From: Pedosphaera sp.
GTDB lineage: Bacteria; Verrucomicrobiota; Verrucomicrobiia; Limisphaerales; UBA9464
DNA length: 57,606 nt
Assembly: GCA_009695205.1 (NCBI GenBank)
Contig: SIBK01000022.1
Location: 1-57,606, forward strand
Reading direction: 5' to 3'
The translations under genes and the position numbers were made by a program. The notes beneath the pieces are model-generated. The model was given only the letters and a program-made list of their open reading frames with translations, searched no databases and was not told the DNA's origin. Below, piece by piece: positions 46,309-55,406 of this stretch (position 1 is the stretch's first letter; each line of letters opens with the position of its first letter).

Positions 46309-49023
46309 TTGCGACAGTCAGCGTCCCCAACAGCATTGTCCACGGCGAGCCGAACGCTTGTGCCGCTTTGCACTTTCTTAGTCGCTCTCCTCTCTGCAGT
46401 GGCATCGTTCGGTCAAACGTTCCGTGGTTCACTCCGGTTGCCTTTGGACACGGACACTTGGCTGATTGACGGACTTCAAACTCCGGGTGGATCGGTCGAG
46501 CCGGATATTTATTTCGGCGAGGATGTGAGCCCGCATCTGCCTGCGCCGCTGGGGCCGAATCAAGTTGTGCGGTCCCCAATTCCAAAATCCCAGGCGGCAG
46601 CGGCATTGTTTCGGGCGCGATTGCCGGGTGTGCGAACGGAAGATTTCGAACTCATCGAACCTGGCACCGTGCCCACACAGCTCACATTTGGAAAAACCGC
46701 CGTCATTCTGGGTGGCGATCAAGCGATTCTCGAGGTGGCGAATCCCGCCACAACGTTAAACGGGCAGTTTCCGGTGTCTGGCACGCGAGGGCTGACCATC
46801 GCTGGCAATGCCGGCTCCGGCCTCGCGAGGCTGGACTTCTCGACTCCGCAAGCCGGGTTCGGGTTCTTCGGAACGGATCTCGAGCTGAACGGACTTACCG
46901 TCACGCTCGTCTCCGCTGACGGCGGGCAACGCACGCTCACGGTTCCGGTGACACGACCGCAAGGCAGCGGCGGGGCGTTTTTCTACGGAGTGATTGATCT
47001 TCAAAATCCATTCACCTGCGTTCAACTGGAGAGAGCGGGTAGTTTCGAGGACAGCTTTCTCTTCGACGATTTAACCATCGCCACTCCGTCCGAAGTTCAC
47101 GCCGATGGGGACTCACCCAGCCCGCCGAGCATTTCAAGCATTGCAGATCAGGCTACGGCGAGAAATACCCCCACGGCGTCGATTTCATTTCAGATTTCGG
47201 ACAATGACACCCCCTTGGATCGCCTGATCTTGTCCGGAAAATGTTCCGACACGGAATTGGTTCCAGAAACCGGATTTACCTTCTCCGGGCAGGGTTCCAT
47301 GCGTTCACTCATCATTACTCCCGGACCGAATCGAGTTGGGACCAACCTTGTGACAATTACGGTGAGTGACGGGGAACTCAGCGTGAGCACGACATTACGT
47401 CTGAGCGTGACATCGCCCTCCGTAACAAATCGTGCACCCACGGTGCGGATCACACAGCCGGAAGATTACTCGGGACTTCAACCAGACGACGGTCGGACAA
47501 CAATCGATGTTCGGATTCAAGTTGACGCCAGGGATGACGAGCGACTGGAAAAGGTCGAGTTTTACTCCGGCACAACGCTGATCGGCATCGCCAGCGACGC
47601 TCCGTACGAGATGGTGTGGCGGAACGTGCCGGCGGGGGATTATCGGTTGAGTGCGGTGGCGACGGACAACAAGGGCTTGAAGGGTAACTCGGAAGTTGTG
47701 CGGATCGTGGTGAGCGATCAGGGCGAGGACGTCGCCATTCTCCGGACGGGAGACTATCCGGAGCTCGGCGCGCTGCGGGAGTACCTGATTGAGATGGGAC
47801 GAGGTTCGAAAATGTTCGACCGTGACACGGCGAATTTCGAGACCCTGGACCCATTCAAGCTGCTCATGGTGCACCTCGGCGGCGAGGGGAAATTGGCCGA
47901 TGAATTGGTTGAGACGTTCTTGCGCTTGCAGCAATCACAGGGTCCGACGAACGCGAGCAACGGAGCGCACGCGCATGCGCGCGGGATGCCGGTTTTCGTG
48001 ATTGGCGAACGGATTGCGGCTGCGGGCCAAGCCCTGACTGCAGCGAAGCGGGCGGACTGGGAACGATTCCTTCACCTGCGAACGGTGGCTGGGTTGCAAC
48101 CGCAGCGGCATGTAACGCTGGCCCCTGAAACCGAGGCGTTCAAAATACTTAAGGGCATCTTCGGCAACGCGACGGATTTTGACTTCGAACGCGAACTGGA
48201 GTCGGCGACGAAGCCAACCGATGACGCGAGTGCGGCAATTTTGGCGACGGCAGGCGATGCGGATGTCCTTGCCGTGTATCCAAACCCCGAGGAGCCGGAT
48301 CTTGGAGAGGCACGGATTGCGGCTCAGGACTTTCAAGTGGTGAGCGGCGCAGGCGGAGACTCGATCCCTTCGAGGAAAGCGCTTTTCCAAAACATCGTGT
48401 GCTGGTTGTTGCGTTGCAGCGATTGCAGCAATGCCGCGTTGAGCTTGGGCGAACCGACTCAAGCCATACAGGTGACGATGGGCGAGCGGTTCAAGGTGCC
48501 ACTGACGATTGCGAACAATGGTGCCTGTGAAGCAAGATCGGCGCGCGTGGCCGTTTCGGTTCCTCCTGGGTTGGATTTTTTGGGTGCGGCAATCGAGCGC
48601 GGAGGAAACTGGAGTTACGATCCGAACACGCGGGTCGCGACGTTGGAGATCGGCCGGGTTGGCAGCGGAGATCCGGCTCACGTTCCGCTCACGCTGGAGT
48701 TTCGAGCAACGAGTTCCGGCGAGCACGAGACGGTGGCAGAGGCAATGTCGAATAACACACTGCCGCGGAGAGAGAAGTGGTTAACAATTGTGGAGCCCGG
48801 CGTGCAAGCGACGCTGCACTTCGAGACGCTGGCGGGTGGCCAACTGCGGCTTGTGGTACAGGGGGTCATTGGCAGAACCTACGAAGTGCAGGAAACGAAA
48901 ACATTGGGAGTTCCAGTCCCCTGGCTCAAGTGGGGGAATGCGGCCATTGCCAACGGCAGGTGGGAGTCACCGTCATTCGATGCGGGAGACAGCCGTCGAT
49001 TCTTCCGCGCCATTTTGCCGTAA
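46309..49023 (+). CDS. large secreted protein with Ig-like and DUF11-like domains
   Basis: The 904-residue protein begins at a TTG with a signal peptide (LVALLSAVASFGQ near residue 30). It has a beta-rich N-terminal region, a cadherin/Ig-like part (ISSIADQATARN to VTSPSV), a Big_7-type domain (NRAPTVRITQPEDY, KVEFYSGTTLIG, VPAGDYRLSAVATDNKG; about residues 375-470), a region resembling a glutamine amidotransferase-like fold (EDVAILRTGDYPELGALREY), a DUF11-type domain (VPLTIANNGACEARSARV; about 730-830) and a C-terminal segment ending RRFFRAILP, common in verrucomicrobial exported proteins. It closes an operon with the STN-like and pseudopilin genes and may be its secreted client. No enzymatic site was identified. 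Confidence 0.8.
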   Translation: MRQSASPTALSTASRTLVPLCTFLVALLSAVASFGQTFRGSLRLPLDTDTWLIDGLQTPGGSVEPDIYFGEDVSPHLPAPLGPNQVVRSPIPKSQAAAALFRARLPGVRTEDFELIEPGTVPTQLTFGKTAVILGGDQAILEVANPATTLNGQFPVSGTRGLTIAGNAGSGLARLDFSTPQAGFGFFGTDLELNGLTVTLVSADGGQRTLTVPVTRPQGSGGAFFYGVIDLQNPFTCVQLERAGSFEDSFLFDDLTIATPSEVHADGDSPSPPSISSIADQATARNTPTASISFQISDNDTPLDRLILSGKCSDTELVPETGFTFSGQGSMRSLIITPGPNRVGTNLVTITVSDGELSVSTTLRLSVTSPSVTNRAPTVRITQPEDYSGLQPDDGRTTIDVRIQVDARDDERLEKVEFYSGTTLIGIASDAPYEMVWRNVPAGDYRLSAVATDNKGLKGNSEVVRIVVSDQGEDVAILRTGDYPELGALREYLIEMGRGSKMFDRDTANFETLDPFKLLMVHLGGEGKLADELVETFLRLQQSQGPTNASNGAHAHARGMPVFVIGERIAAAGQALTAAKRADWERFLHLRTVAGLQPQRHVTLAPETEAFKILKGIFGNATDFDFERELESATKPTDDASAAILATAGDADVLAVYPNPEEPDLGEARIAAQDFQVVSGAGGDSIPSRKALFQNIVCWLLRCSDCSNAALSLGEPTQAIQVTMGERFKVPLTIANNGACEARSARVAVSVPPGLDFLGAAIERGGNWSYDPNTRVATLEIGRVGSGDPAHVPLTLEFRATSSGEHETVAEAMSNNTLPRREKWLTIVEPGVQATLHFETLAGGQLRLVVQGVIGRTYEVQETKTLGVPVPWLKWGNAAIANGRWESPSFDAGDSRRFFRAILP

Positions 49024-49358
49024 CGGGGTCGAGGTGGAACCGCTCGTCGGCATCCTCCTTCGAGTGCAAGGAAGGCCAAAGCGCACACGGATAACGGTCA
49101 AACTCGAGGACGGTTTCCTTCCGCCTGAAACGATGCGTCGGGTCAGTGAGGTGTATTCGATGAATTTAGAGAGCCGCGTCAGGGAAATACTTAGGATGGG
49201 CATGGGCGGCTTCTTGAGTTAGATTGGCACCTGTCACCAGTCACCACCATGAATGTCTCACAAGGGTCAGGATGCCAACGATTCTCATCCATGGAACATG
49301 TCGACTCCACACTGCGATGGATCAGCACTCGGAGGATTCGCCGACGCGGTGACGCGGA
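49024..49358. other. intergenic region with possible coding debris
   Basis: Between the Ig/DUF11 gene and the next decayed frame, one frame ending at 49222 reads smoothly (VEVEPLVGILLRVQGRPKRT, then MNLESRVREILRMGMG), without start or recognised family. It is probably the remnant of a gene, and it is too short to call. Confidence 0.35.
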
Positions 49359-50045
49359 ATGGCCATTTCCCACGGTGCTACCCCACATGGAGGAGGCGCG
49401 ATCCATCGAGTCGTGGATCAATCCCTGTGTCGATGACTGCGGGAACTATTGCGTGACGGCGTTGGAAGATTTGGGGTGCCAGTGGAATTATTGCCGAAGC
49501 CTCAACCCGGCCGTGAATATCATCTGCTGTTCACCGACGCCCTCGCCAATCCCCTACCTCCGGATCCTCGACTCCGGCTCCTGGGCCACGATCTGTCCGA
49601 CGTGACATGGACTTCCTCCGTGATGAATTGCCGTCGATGGCGGGGACGTCTGGCGCCGATTGCCGCACGATCGGGCCGGAATGGATTGCTAACTCTGGAA
49701 GACGCGAAGGCTGCGCAACGGCTATTGCCTGAAGAATGGCCCGGGGATCCCCACGGTCGTGTCACGGCTTGGGCGATCTACGAATACAACCCGGAACCGG
49801 GCGGCCGCTAAGCGCCGGCCGCTACCAACTTCACGCTGTGGTGGAGGCGCTAAAGACACCTCGATCTCGCTTTGGGTCATTCGCTGGAATCGGCGGGGTC
49901 ACCGTGTCCGTGGCCACCCGGTCCCAAGTGCAGTTCTTTGCGGTAACAAGTCCGACGCATTATTGCACCGGAATGCTGTCGCCAGAAACGTGCCCCATCA
50001 CCGGGGTGATGAGCTTTCGGCTGGGGTATCGGCGAGGATTGTGTT
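49359..50045 (+). pseudogene. hypothetical protein gene, broken by a stop and a 14-base insertion
   Basis: A coherent reading starts MAISHGATPHGGGAIHRVVD, meets TGA at 49434-49436, then continues in the same frame (LLRDGVGRFGVPVELLPKPQ, LRLLGHDLSDVTWTSSVMN, LLPEEWPGDPHGRVTAWAIY). At EPGGR a TAA appears because CGGCCGCTA is repeated 14 bases further on (49802 and 49816). Removing the 14 bases restores the reading YQLHAVVEALKTPRSRFGSF and onwards to about 50040. The product family is not recognised. The two lesions suggest a recent pseudogene, ending just before the SRPBCC gene. Confidence 0.45.
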
Positions 50046-50075
50046 CCGGTGACGCGCGAACGTACTCTCGATCTT

Positions 50076-50609
50076 ATGAAGCTCGTCAAACGCATCCTGG
50101 TCTTCCTGTCGGTCTTTGTGGCGCTGTTCGCGGTCGTCGGATTCCTGTTGCCCGCACAGTATCACGTCGAGCGGTCCACGGTCGTCAAGGCGGCGCCGGA
50201 GAAGATCTTCGGCATTGCGGCCGATCTGCGGACTTGGGAGGAGTGGACCGCGTGGAATCTGCAGATGGATCCGACGATGAAACGCACCTTCTCCGGGCCA
50301 GCTTCGGGCGTGGGAGCGGCTGTCGCGTGGGACGGGAAGAAAGCCGGACACGGCGACATAAAATTGACGAAGGCCACGCCGCCGACGGAACTCGCCTACG
50401 ACCTGTCCTTTGAGCACGGGCGGTTCAAGTCGGTCGGGACGATGCAGTTCGAGCCAGCCGACGACGGCACCACGGTCACCTGGACCGACGACGGGGACGT
50501 TGGCCGGAACCCGTTCTACCGCTGGATGGGCCTCGGGATGGACAAGTTTATGGGACCGGATTTCGAGAAAGGGCTCGCAGGACTAAAAGCGCTTGCGGAG
50601 CGGAAATAG
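50076..50609 (+). CDS. SRPBCC family protein with N-terminal membrane anchor
   Basis: From the Met at 50076 (MKLVKRILVFLSVFVALFAV) the protein is 177 residues. It has one membrane helix, then a START/polyketide cyclase-like domain: YHVERSTVVKAAPEKIFGIA, DLRTWEEWTAWN and MGPDFEKGLAGLKALAE at the end. This arrangement is common in exported or membrane-attached SRPBCC proteins that bind a hydrophobic ligand. The function is unknown. It stands alone between two decayed regions. Confidence 0.85.
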   Translation: MKLVKRILVFLSVFVALFAVVGFLLPAQYHVERSTVVKAAPEKIFGIAADLRTWEEWTAWNLQMDPTMKRTFSGPASGVGAAVAWDGKKAGHGDIKLTKATPPTELAYDLSFEHGRFKSVGTMQFEPADDGTTVTWTDDGDVGRNPFYRWMGLGMDKFMGPDFEKGLAGLKALAERK

Positions 50610-50614
50610 GCGGA

Positions 50615-50662
50615 GAACAAGTGTCAGAACAAGTGTCAGAACAAGTGTCAGAACAAGTGTCA
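50615..50662 (+). repeat. 12-bp tandem repeat, four perfect copies
   Basis: GAACAAGTGTCA occurs four times head to tail, starting 6 bases after the SRPBCC stop codon. It is too short and unspaced to be a CRISPR array. Confidence 0.9.
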
Positions 50663-50772
50663 GTTCTCACTGTTTGAAGTGAGCGATGACTTTCACGGTG
50701 CGATCCGGTGATGGGTGATGGGTGGAGACGTTGGATGAGGCGTGATGCGGGAGAAGCAAGCCTTGGCTTGGT

Positions 50773-50990
50773 AGTTATGCCAAAACACGATAATGACACG
50801 GCGTTGGGTTTGTGATCGTCTCGGGATGGGGGATGAATCCCGAGTAAGCCAAGAGATTCGTCGGATGGAAAAAGGATGCGATAGCAGGTTGGCAAAACAA
50901 AAAAAGCGATTTGCGAAGACGAAAAAAGGGGCAACCAGTTTTACAAATGAATATATTCACAATTCCGGGCTTGACCCCTTCACGTTCGAA
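50773..50990 (+). pseudogene. REP-associated tyrosine transposase remnant, copy 2
   Basis: The start (50773-50867) closely matches 44263-44357 and encodes TRRWVCDRLGMGDESRVSQE, the C-terminal DNA-binding part of RAYT proteins, followed by a Lys-rich end (LAKQKKRFAKTKKG). The N-terminal and catalytic parts are gone. The inverted terminal motif at 50958-50984 lies at the far side. The perfect inverted repeat CTCGGGAT-ATCCCGAG is kept (50820-50844). Confidence 0.7.
50958..50984 (-). repeat. RAYT-associated terminal motif, copy 2 (inverted)
   Basis: CACAATTCCGGGCTTGACC to CTTCACG is the reverse complement of the motif at 44086-44112 with three changes. Upstream copy and downstream inverted copy would bracket a complete RAYT element, suggesting the two remnants derive from elements with such ends. 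Confidence 0.6.
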
Positions 50991-51119
50991 TCCAGTACTC
51001 CAGGTCTGAGCCGAAAGGAACCAAGCGCGCGGCAGGTTTTACTGATCCAGCCGCAGCGTCGATACGAAATCGGCTCATGGCAGATGGACGAGCAAAGATG
51101 AGTGTAGCGGACCTGGATG

Positions 51120-52151
51120 CGAGTAAGATCGTAACCTGGCGAACAATCTTGGGTTCATGGCCAAACGGATCTTGATCCCGAACTCATTGGACATGAAGCG
51201 CTCTCTTCGCGAAGAGCTGAAACTCCGGATCTCAGTCCAACTAAATTCGCTGATACAATCATCAATCTTCCCAATACCGCGCAACCTCCCACGCCGACTG
51301 CTCTTGCCGCCGCGCTGGAAGCGATTAGCAAGGCGATTCGTTCAAAGACATGGCTGGCTCGGTGGGAACGCAGGCGAACGCTTTGGGAGCCATGCAAACA
51401 GCCGCCAGCCTGACGACCACTTTTGGTCAGGCTGCCCTCGAGCTGCGTAAACATGTGATGGTTACGCATGCGCCGCCGCTCTAGAATTGCGTCTAGAGTC
51501 GGCAACGTGCGGATTTTACTGGATGCCAACTACGGAGAACCTTCGGGTGAACCCGTTTACGGTGGTTGCGAAATGTTCCGATTGACTGGACCTGCCGGCC
51601 AAAATGTGAACGCCTAGATCCCACTTGCGCTGGGACAGCCTAATGAAACTCGAGCCAATTTAGCCCCGGGTCGTTGGACATTTGAAGCCAGACTACAAAG
51701 ACTAAATGCTCCTGCCGCTCTGGCGTGCAACATTCGCCCGGCCCTACCTGCGGGCATTCCGCAATTTGAAATTCCCATCGCGAGTTTTAACGGGATATTG
51801 GGGGAATCCTTTTACGGAAGAGGAACGTTTGGCGTTCCAAGTGGAAATAATCCCGTTGTAACTGCTCAAAGCAGAGTTATTACTCGTTCGAGATATTTTT
51901 GAAACATCTTTCACGCTTTCTGGAAGCGCGACCGGTAGCGCTACGCCTCAGATTGAAATTAGCGCCAACATAAAGAGAGCAATAGAAGCCTCTCTCCCTG
52001 AGCTTTCAAGCGCGTCGAAGGAAGGCGGACTCGGACTTGGCGTGAGTCTTGGGATTTCCGTGGGCGGAGACGTCTCAGCTGGAGGAACCGTGACCGTGCA
52101 ATTTGAGTTTACGAAGATCAGCGCGTTAAGAATTACCCAGGTCGCCTCCTA
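51120..52151 (+). pseudogene. decayed hypothetical protein gene
   Basis: Conceptual translation across frames gives smooth protein-like segments: FADTIINLPNTAQPPTPTA, AALEAISKAIRSK, then DMAGSVGTQANALGAM and TTTFGQAALELRKHVM; RILLDANYGEPSGEPVYGG, APGRWTFEARLQRLNAP and PAGIPQFEIPIASFNG; finally ETSFTLSGSATG and LGLGVSLGISVGGDVSAGG to a stop at 52149-52151. Breaks lie near 51343 (frame change), 51481 (TAG), 51615 (TAG) and 51900 (TGA and frame change). The family is not recognised. Confidence 0.5.
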
Positions 52152-52438
52152 GGGAAATCGGCGGTGTATCACTGCATCTCGCGGATCGTCAGCCGGGGTC
52201 AAACCTGCACTATGCACCTCTGGCATATTGGGAACGTCGAGAGGGAGTATGAGGATGGCAAGACCGCAGGGTGCGAAAGACAATGAAGTCAGACCTATCC
52301 ATTTGACCAATTTGCCACAAGAGCCTTTGCGAAGGCCTGCATATGAGGGCGATCCGGAGCCTGTTTCCAGAATCGGCAAATGCCTGTCGCGGCAAATGCC
52401 TTGTGCAGCCGCGGCGTAACTGACATGAAGGGCCATTC

Positions 52439-53263
52439 ATGAATGGACGCATTAATCCGGCTTCAAGGAAGAGGGCGCGGGGCTTTACGTTGATCGAACT
52501 GTTGGTAGTAATTGCCATTATTGCCATCCTGGCGGGAATGCTACTTCCCGCACTGACCAAGGCGAAAGCCAGGGCGAAGCAGACGTCCTGCATCAATAAC
52601 ATGCGGCAGCTCGGGCTGTCCACGGTGATGTATGTGGCTGACAACCGGAAATATCCGGGCTGTCTCTTCGACAACGGGGGAATTCGCTACGTCTGGCCCC
52701 TTCGCCTGTTCAGTGTGATTGGGACCAATCGAACCATCTTTTCGTGCCCCGCGGCGCGCCCGGACAGTTGGTGGAGTACTAATCTCAACAAAACGCTCGG
52801 TGCTCCGTATATGACGGGCGGAGGACGTGATCCGTGGGGTATCAGTCCCACAAGTCTTTTTTCCACGGGCTACAACGATTGGGGTGCCTTTCCGGGCGGA
52901 GGCGCCATGGGGCTCGGCGGTGCCGTCGACACGGTTTCCTGGGAAGTCGGCGAATCGGCTGTCCGGGCGCCGTCGGACATGATCATGGTGGGCGACTCGA
53001 AACCCGGTGACGGCTCGAGCTCGAAGCCCGGGTTGGGTGATTTTGATGCGAACATCGACCCGACGACATTTGAGGAGTGGCCTTCGAACCGCCATCTTAA
53101 GCGAACGGTCCTCATGTTCTGTGACGGTCATGCCGACTCGCCGAGGCGCAGTGACGTCATCGATCCGAAGAACGACAACTGGCACCGTCGCTGGAACAAT
53201 GACAATTCCCTCGCCGGGACTTGGACCGTGAGCCCGGCGGAGGCCAACAAGTCGGATCCCTAG
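52439..53263 (+). CDS. pseudopilin-like protein with N-terminal methylation motif (copy 3)
   Basis: A 274-residue protein with leader [15 protein letters not shown] and the helix [18 protein letters not shown], followed by [18 protein letters not shown] and [23 protein letters not shown] lies about 9 bases before the ATG. The C-terminal half has [29 protein letters not shown] and [10 protein letters not shown], typical of the PVC-group GspG-like or DUF1559 set. It would be processed by prepilin peptidase. It is a single gene between decayed sequence and the amidohydrolase gene. Confidence 0.87.
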   Translation: MNGRINPASRKRARGFTLIELLVVIAIIAILAGMLLPALTKAKARAKQTSCINNMRQLGLSTVMYVADNRKYPGCLFDNGGIRYVWPLRLFSVIGTNRTIFSCPAARPDSWWSTNLNKTLGAPYMTGGGRDPWGISPTSLFSTGYNDWGAFPGGGAMGLGGAVDTVSWEVGESAVRAPSDMIMVGDSKPGDGSSSKPGLGDFDANIDPTTFEEWPSNRHLKRTVLMFCDGHADSPRRSDVIDPKNDNWHRRWNNDNSLAGTWTVSPAEANKSDP

Positions 53264-53478
53264 TCCGGTGATGATAAGTTTCTCGGTTTACCGGATGTGG
53301 GTGGCGAATTAGTAATGTGAACAATCGCTTGTACCGCTGGCGCTAGGAAACGTTGTGGTGAACAGTTACTCATGAGTTAACAATAAGAAACACTGACCCT
53401 ATATGCCGGGCAGCTCGCCCGACGGGAGACGAAGAAATTGCTCAACGCGAAGCAGGATGCTTTGTTGAATGACACGTC

Positions 53479-55194
53479 ATGCAAATTCGATCGTTCATAC
53501 CAATCACTTTCTACTTTGCCCTGGTCGCCGCACCCCTGCCGTCTCTTGGCGCGGAGGACTACGACGTGATTGTCCGGCGCGGGCTGATCTTCGACGGCAG
53601 CGGTGGGCCGCCTTCGGTCGGAGACGTGGCGATGAGCAAGGACATGATTGCAGCGATCGGCGACTTGACAGGCAAGACTGCGCGCAGCGAAATCAACGGA
53701 AGTGGGCTGGCCGTGGCGCCGGGCTTTATCAACATGCTCAGTTGGGCAAATGAATCGCTGCTCGAGGATGGACGTTCGCAGGGCGACATCCGGCAGGGCG
53801 TGACCCTTGAAGTCATGGGTGAAGGCGAATCGATGGGGCCGCTCAACGCGAAGATGAAGAAGGAGATGATAGCGTCCCAGGCCGACATCAAATATCCGAT
53901 CAAGTGGACCACGCTTGGCGAATACCTGGAGCATTTACAGAAGTGCGGCGTATCGCCGAACGTCGCGTCGTACGTCGGAGCGACCACAGTGCGGATTCAC
54001 GAGATCGGTTATGCGGATCGTCCGCCAACCGCAGCCGAGTTGGAAAGGATGAGGCAACTGGTGCGGCAGGCGATGGAGGAAGGCGCGCTCGGCGTCGGGT
54101 CATCGCTTATTTACGCGCCGGCGTTTTATGCGAAGACGGATGAGTTGATCGCGCTCTGCCAGGTCGCGTCAAGTTACGGCGGCATGTACATCTCGCATCT
54201 GCGCAGCGAGGGAAATCAGTTCCTCCAGGCGCTCGATGAACTCATCACCATCGCGCGCGAAGCGAAAATCTCCACCGAGATTTATCACCTCAAAGCCGCT
54301 GGCCAGTCGAACTGGTCGAAGCTCGACGCGGCCGTTCAGAAGATCGAAGCCGCGCGGGCGGGCGGACTGCGCATCACGGCCGACATGTACACCTATCTAG
54401 CCGGCGCGACGGGACTCAACGCCTCAATGCCGCCGTGGGTGCAGGAAGGCGGCTACGCCGAATGGGCGAAGCGATTGAAAGACCCCGCCGTGCGTGAGCG
54501 CGTGAAGCGCGAAATGGTCACGCCGACGGACAAGTGGGAGAGCCTTTACCTCGCGGCCGGTTCGCCGGACAAGGTTTTGCTCATCGCCTTCAAGAATCCG
54601 AAACTCAGGGCGTTCACGGGCAAGACGCTCGCCGAAGTGGCGAAACTGCGCGGCAAATCGCCGGAGGAAACGGCGATGGACTTGGTTATCGAAGACGGCA
54701 GCCGCGTTGGCACCGTCTATTTCATGATGTCCGAGGACAACGTTCGGAAAGAGATCCGGTTGCCCTGGGTGAGTTTCGGTTCCGACGAAGGCTCGTATGC
54801 GCCGCGCGGTGTGTTTCTGAAATCAAATCCTCACCCGCGCGCCTATGGCAATGTCGCGCGACTGCTCGGTCGCTATGTGCGTGATGAAAAAATCATTCCA
54901 CTCGAAGAAGCCGTTCACCGTTTGACCGCGCTGCCGGCCGAAAACCTCAAGCTCGACCGCCGCGGCGCGCTTAAGCCCGGCCACTTTGCCGACATTGTGG
55001 TGTTCGACCCCGCAAAGATTCAAGACCACGCGACGTTCGACAAGCCGCACCAATATGCGACCGGCATGGTTCACGTGTTCGTGAACGGCACGCAGGTGTT
55101 GAAAGACGGCGAGCACACGGGCGCGACACCGGGCCGCGTCGTGCGCGGACCGGGATGGAACGCGCGGACGCGAAATTCGAATCCGCCACCGTGA
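53479..55194 (+). CDS. amidohydrolase family protein, N-acyl-D-amino-acid deacylase-like
   Basis: The 571-residue protein has a signal peptide (FIPITFYFALVAAPLPSLGA) and an amidohydrolase barrel. DYDVIVRRGLIFDGSG opens it, YISHLRSEGNQFLQALDELI and EIYHLKAAGQSNW carry the His residues of later metal sites, and SFGSDEGSYAPRG precedes the closing RRGALKPGHFADIVVFDPA. At the first metal site the usual PGFIDxHTH is replaced by PGFINMLSWANESLL, so the HxH ligands are absent. The best overall match is the D-aminoacylase group, which releases D-amino acids from N-acyl forms. With altered ligands the activity may differ. Probably periplasmic. Confidence 0.82.
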   Translation: MQIRSFIPITFYFALVAAPLPSLGAEDYDVIVRRGLIFDGSGGPPSVGDVAMSKDMIAAIGDLTGKTARSEINGSGLAVAPGFINMLSWANESLLEDGRSQGDIRQGVTLEVMGEGESMGPLNAKMKKEMIASQADIKYPIKWTTLGEYLEHLQKCGVSPNVASYVGATTVRIHEIGYADRPPTAAELERMRQLVRQAMEEGALGVGSSLIYAPAFYAKTDELIALCQVASSYGGMYISHLRSEGNQFLQALDELITIAREAKISTEIYHLKAAGQSNWSKLDAAVQKIEAARAGGLRITADMYTYLAGATGLNASMPPWVQEGGYAEWAKRLKDPAVRERVKREMVTPTDKWESLYLAAGSPDKVLLIAFKNPKLRAFTGKTLAEVAKLRGKSPEETAMDLVIEDGSRVGTVYFMMSEDNVRKEIRLPWVSFGSDEGSYAPRGVFLKSNPHPRAYGNVARLLGRYVRDEKIIPLEEAVHRLTALPAENLKLDRRGALKPGHFADIVVFDPAKIQDHATFDKPHQYATGMVHVFVNGTQVLKDGEHTGATPGRVVRGPGWNARTRNSNPPP

Positions 55195-55406
55195 GGCGCA
55201 GCGCTTCGTGGCTACTGCATTCCCGATAGGCTGTGGCGCGCACGCGGTTGAAGGCACCGATTCCCATGAAGGACTTGGGCCGATCCCGATTCACACCAGA
55301 AAACCAGTTAGCCAGGCTGATCAAAAACATCCGATGCGACGCCTTCAGCCCCATGCTCCCGAGCCATCGCTTCACTGCCAGTTTGGCCGGTAGGGTGGGG
55401 TTTTAA

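Larger units (their letters stand above)
50610..51119. other. repeat-bearing intergenic region
   Basis: The region has four 12-bp tandem repeats (50615-50662), the second RAYT remnant (from 50773) and its terminal motif (50958-50984), each listed separately. Nothing else was recognised. Confidence 0.6.

Noticed and set aside
50615..50662. CRISPR array
   Set aside because: The units are 12 bp and contiguous with no spacers, and no cas genes are nearby.
52228..52419. A 63-codon plus-strand frame before the third pseudopilin
   Set aside because: No start signal, no family likeness, and it is short.
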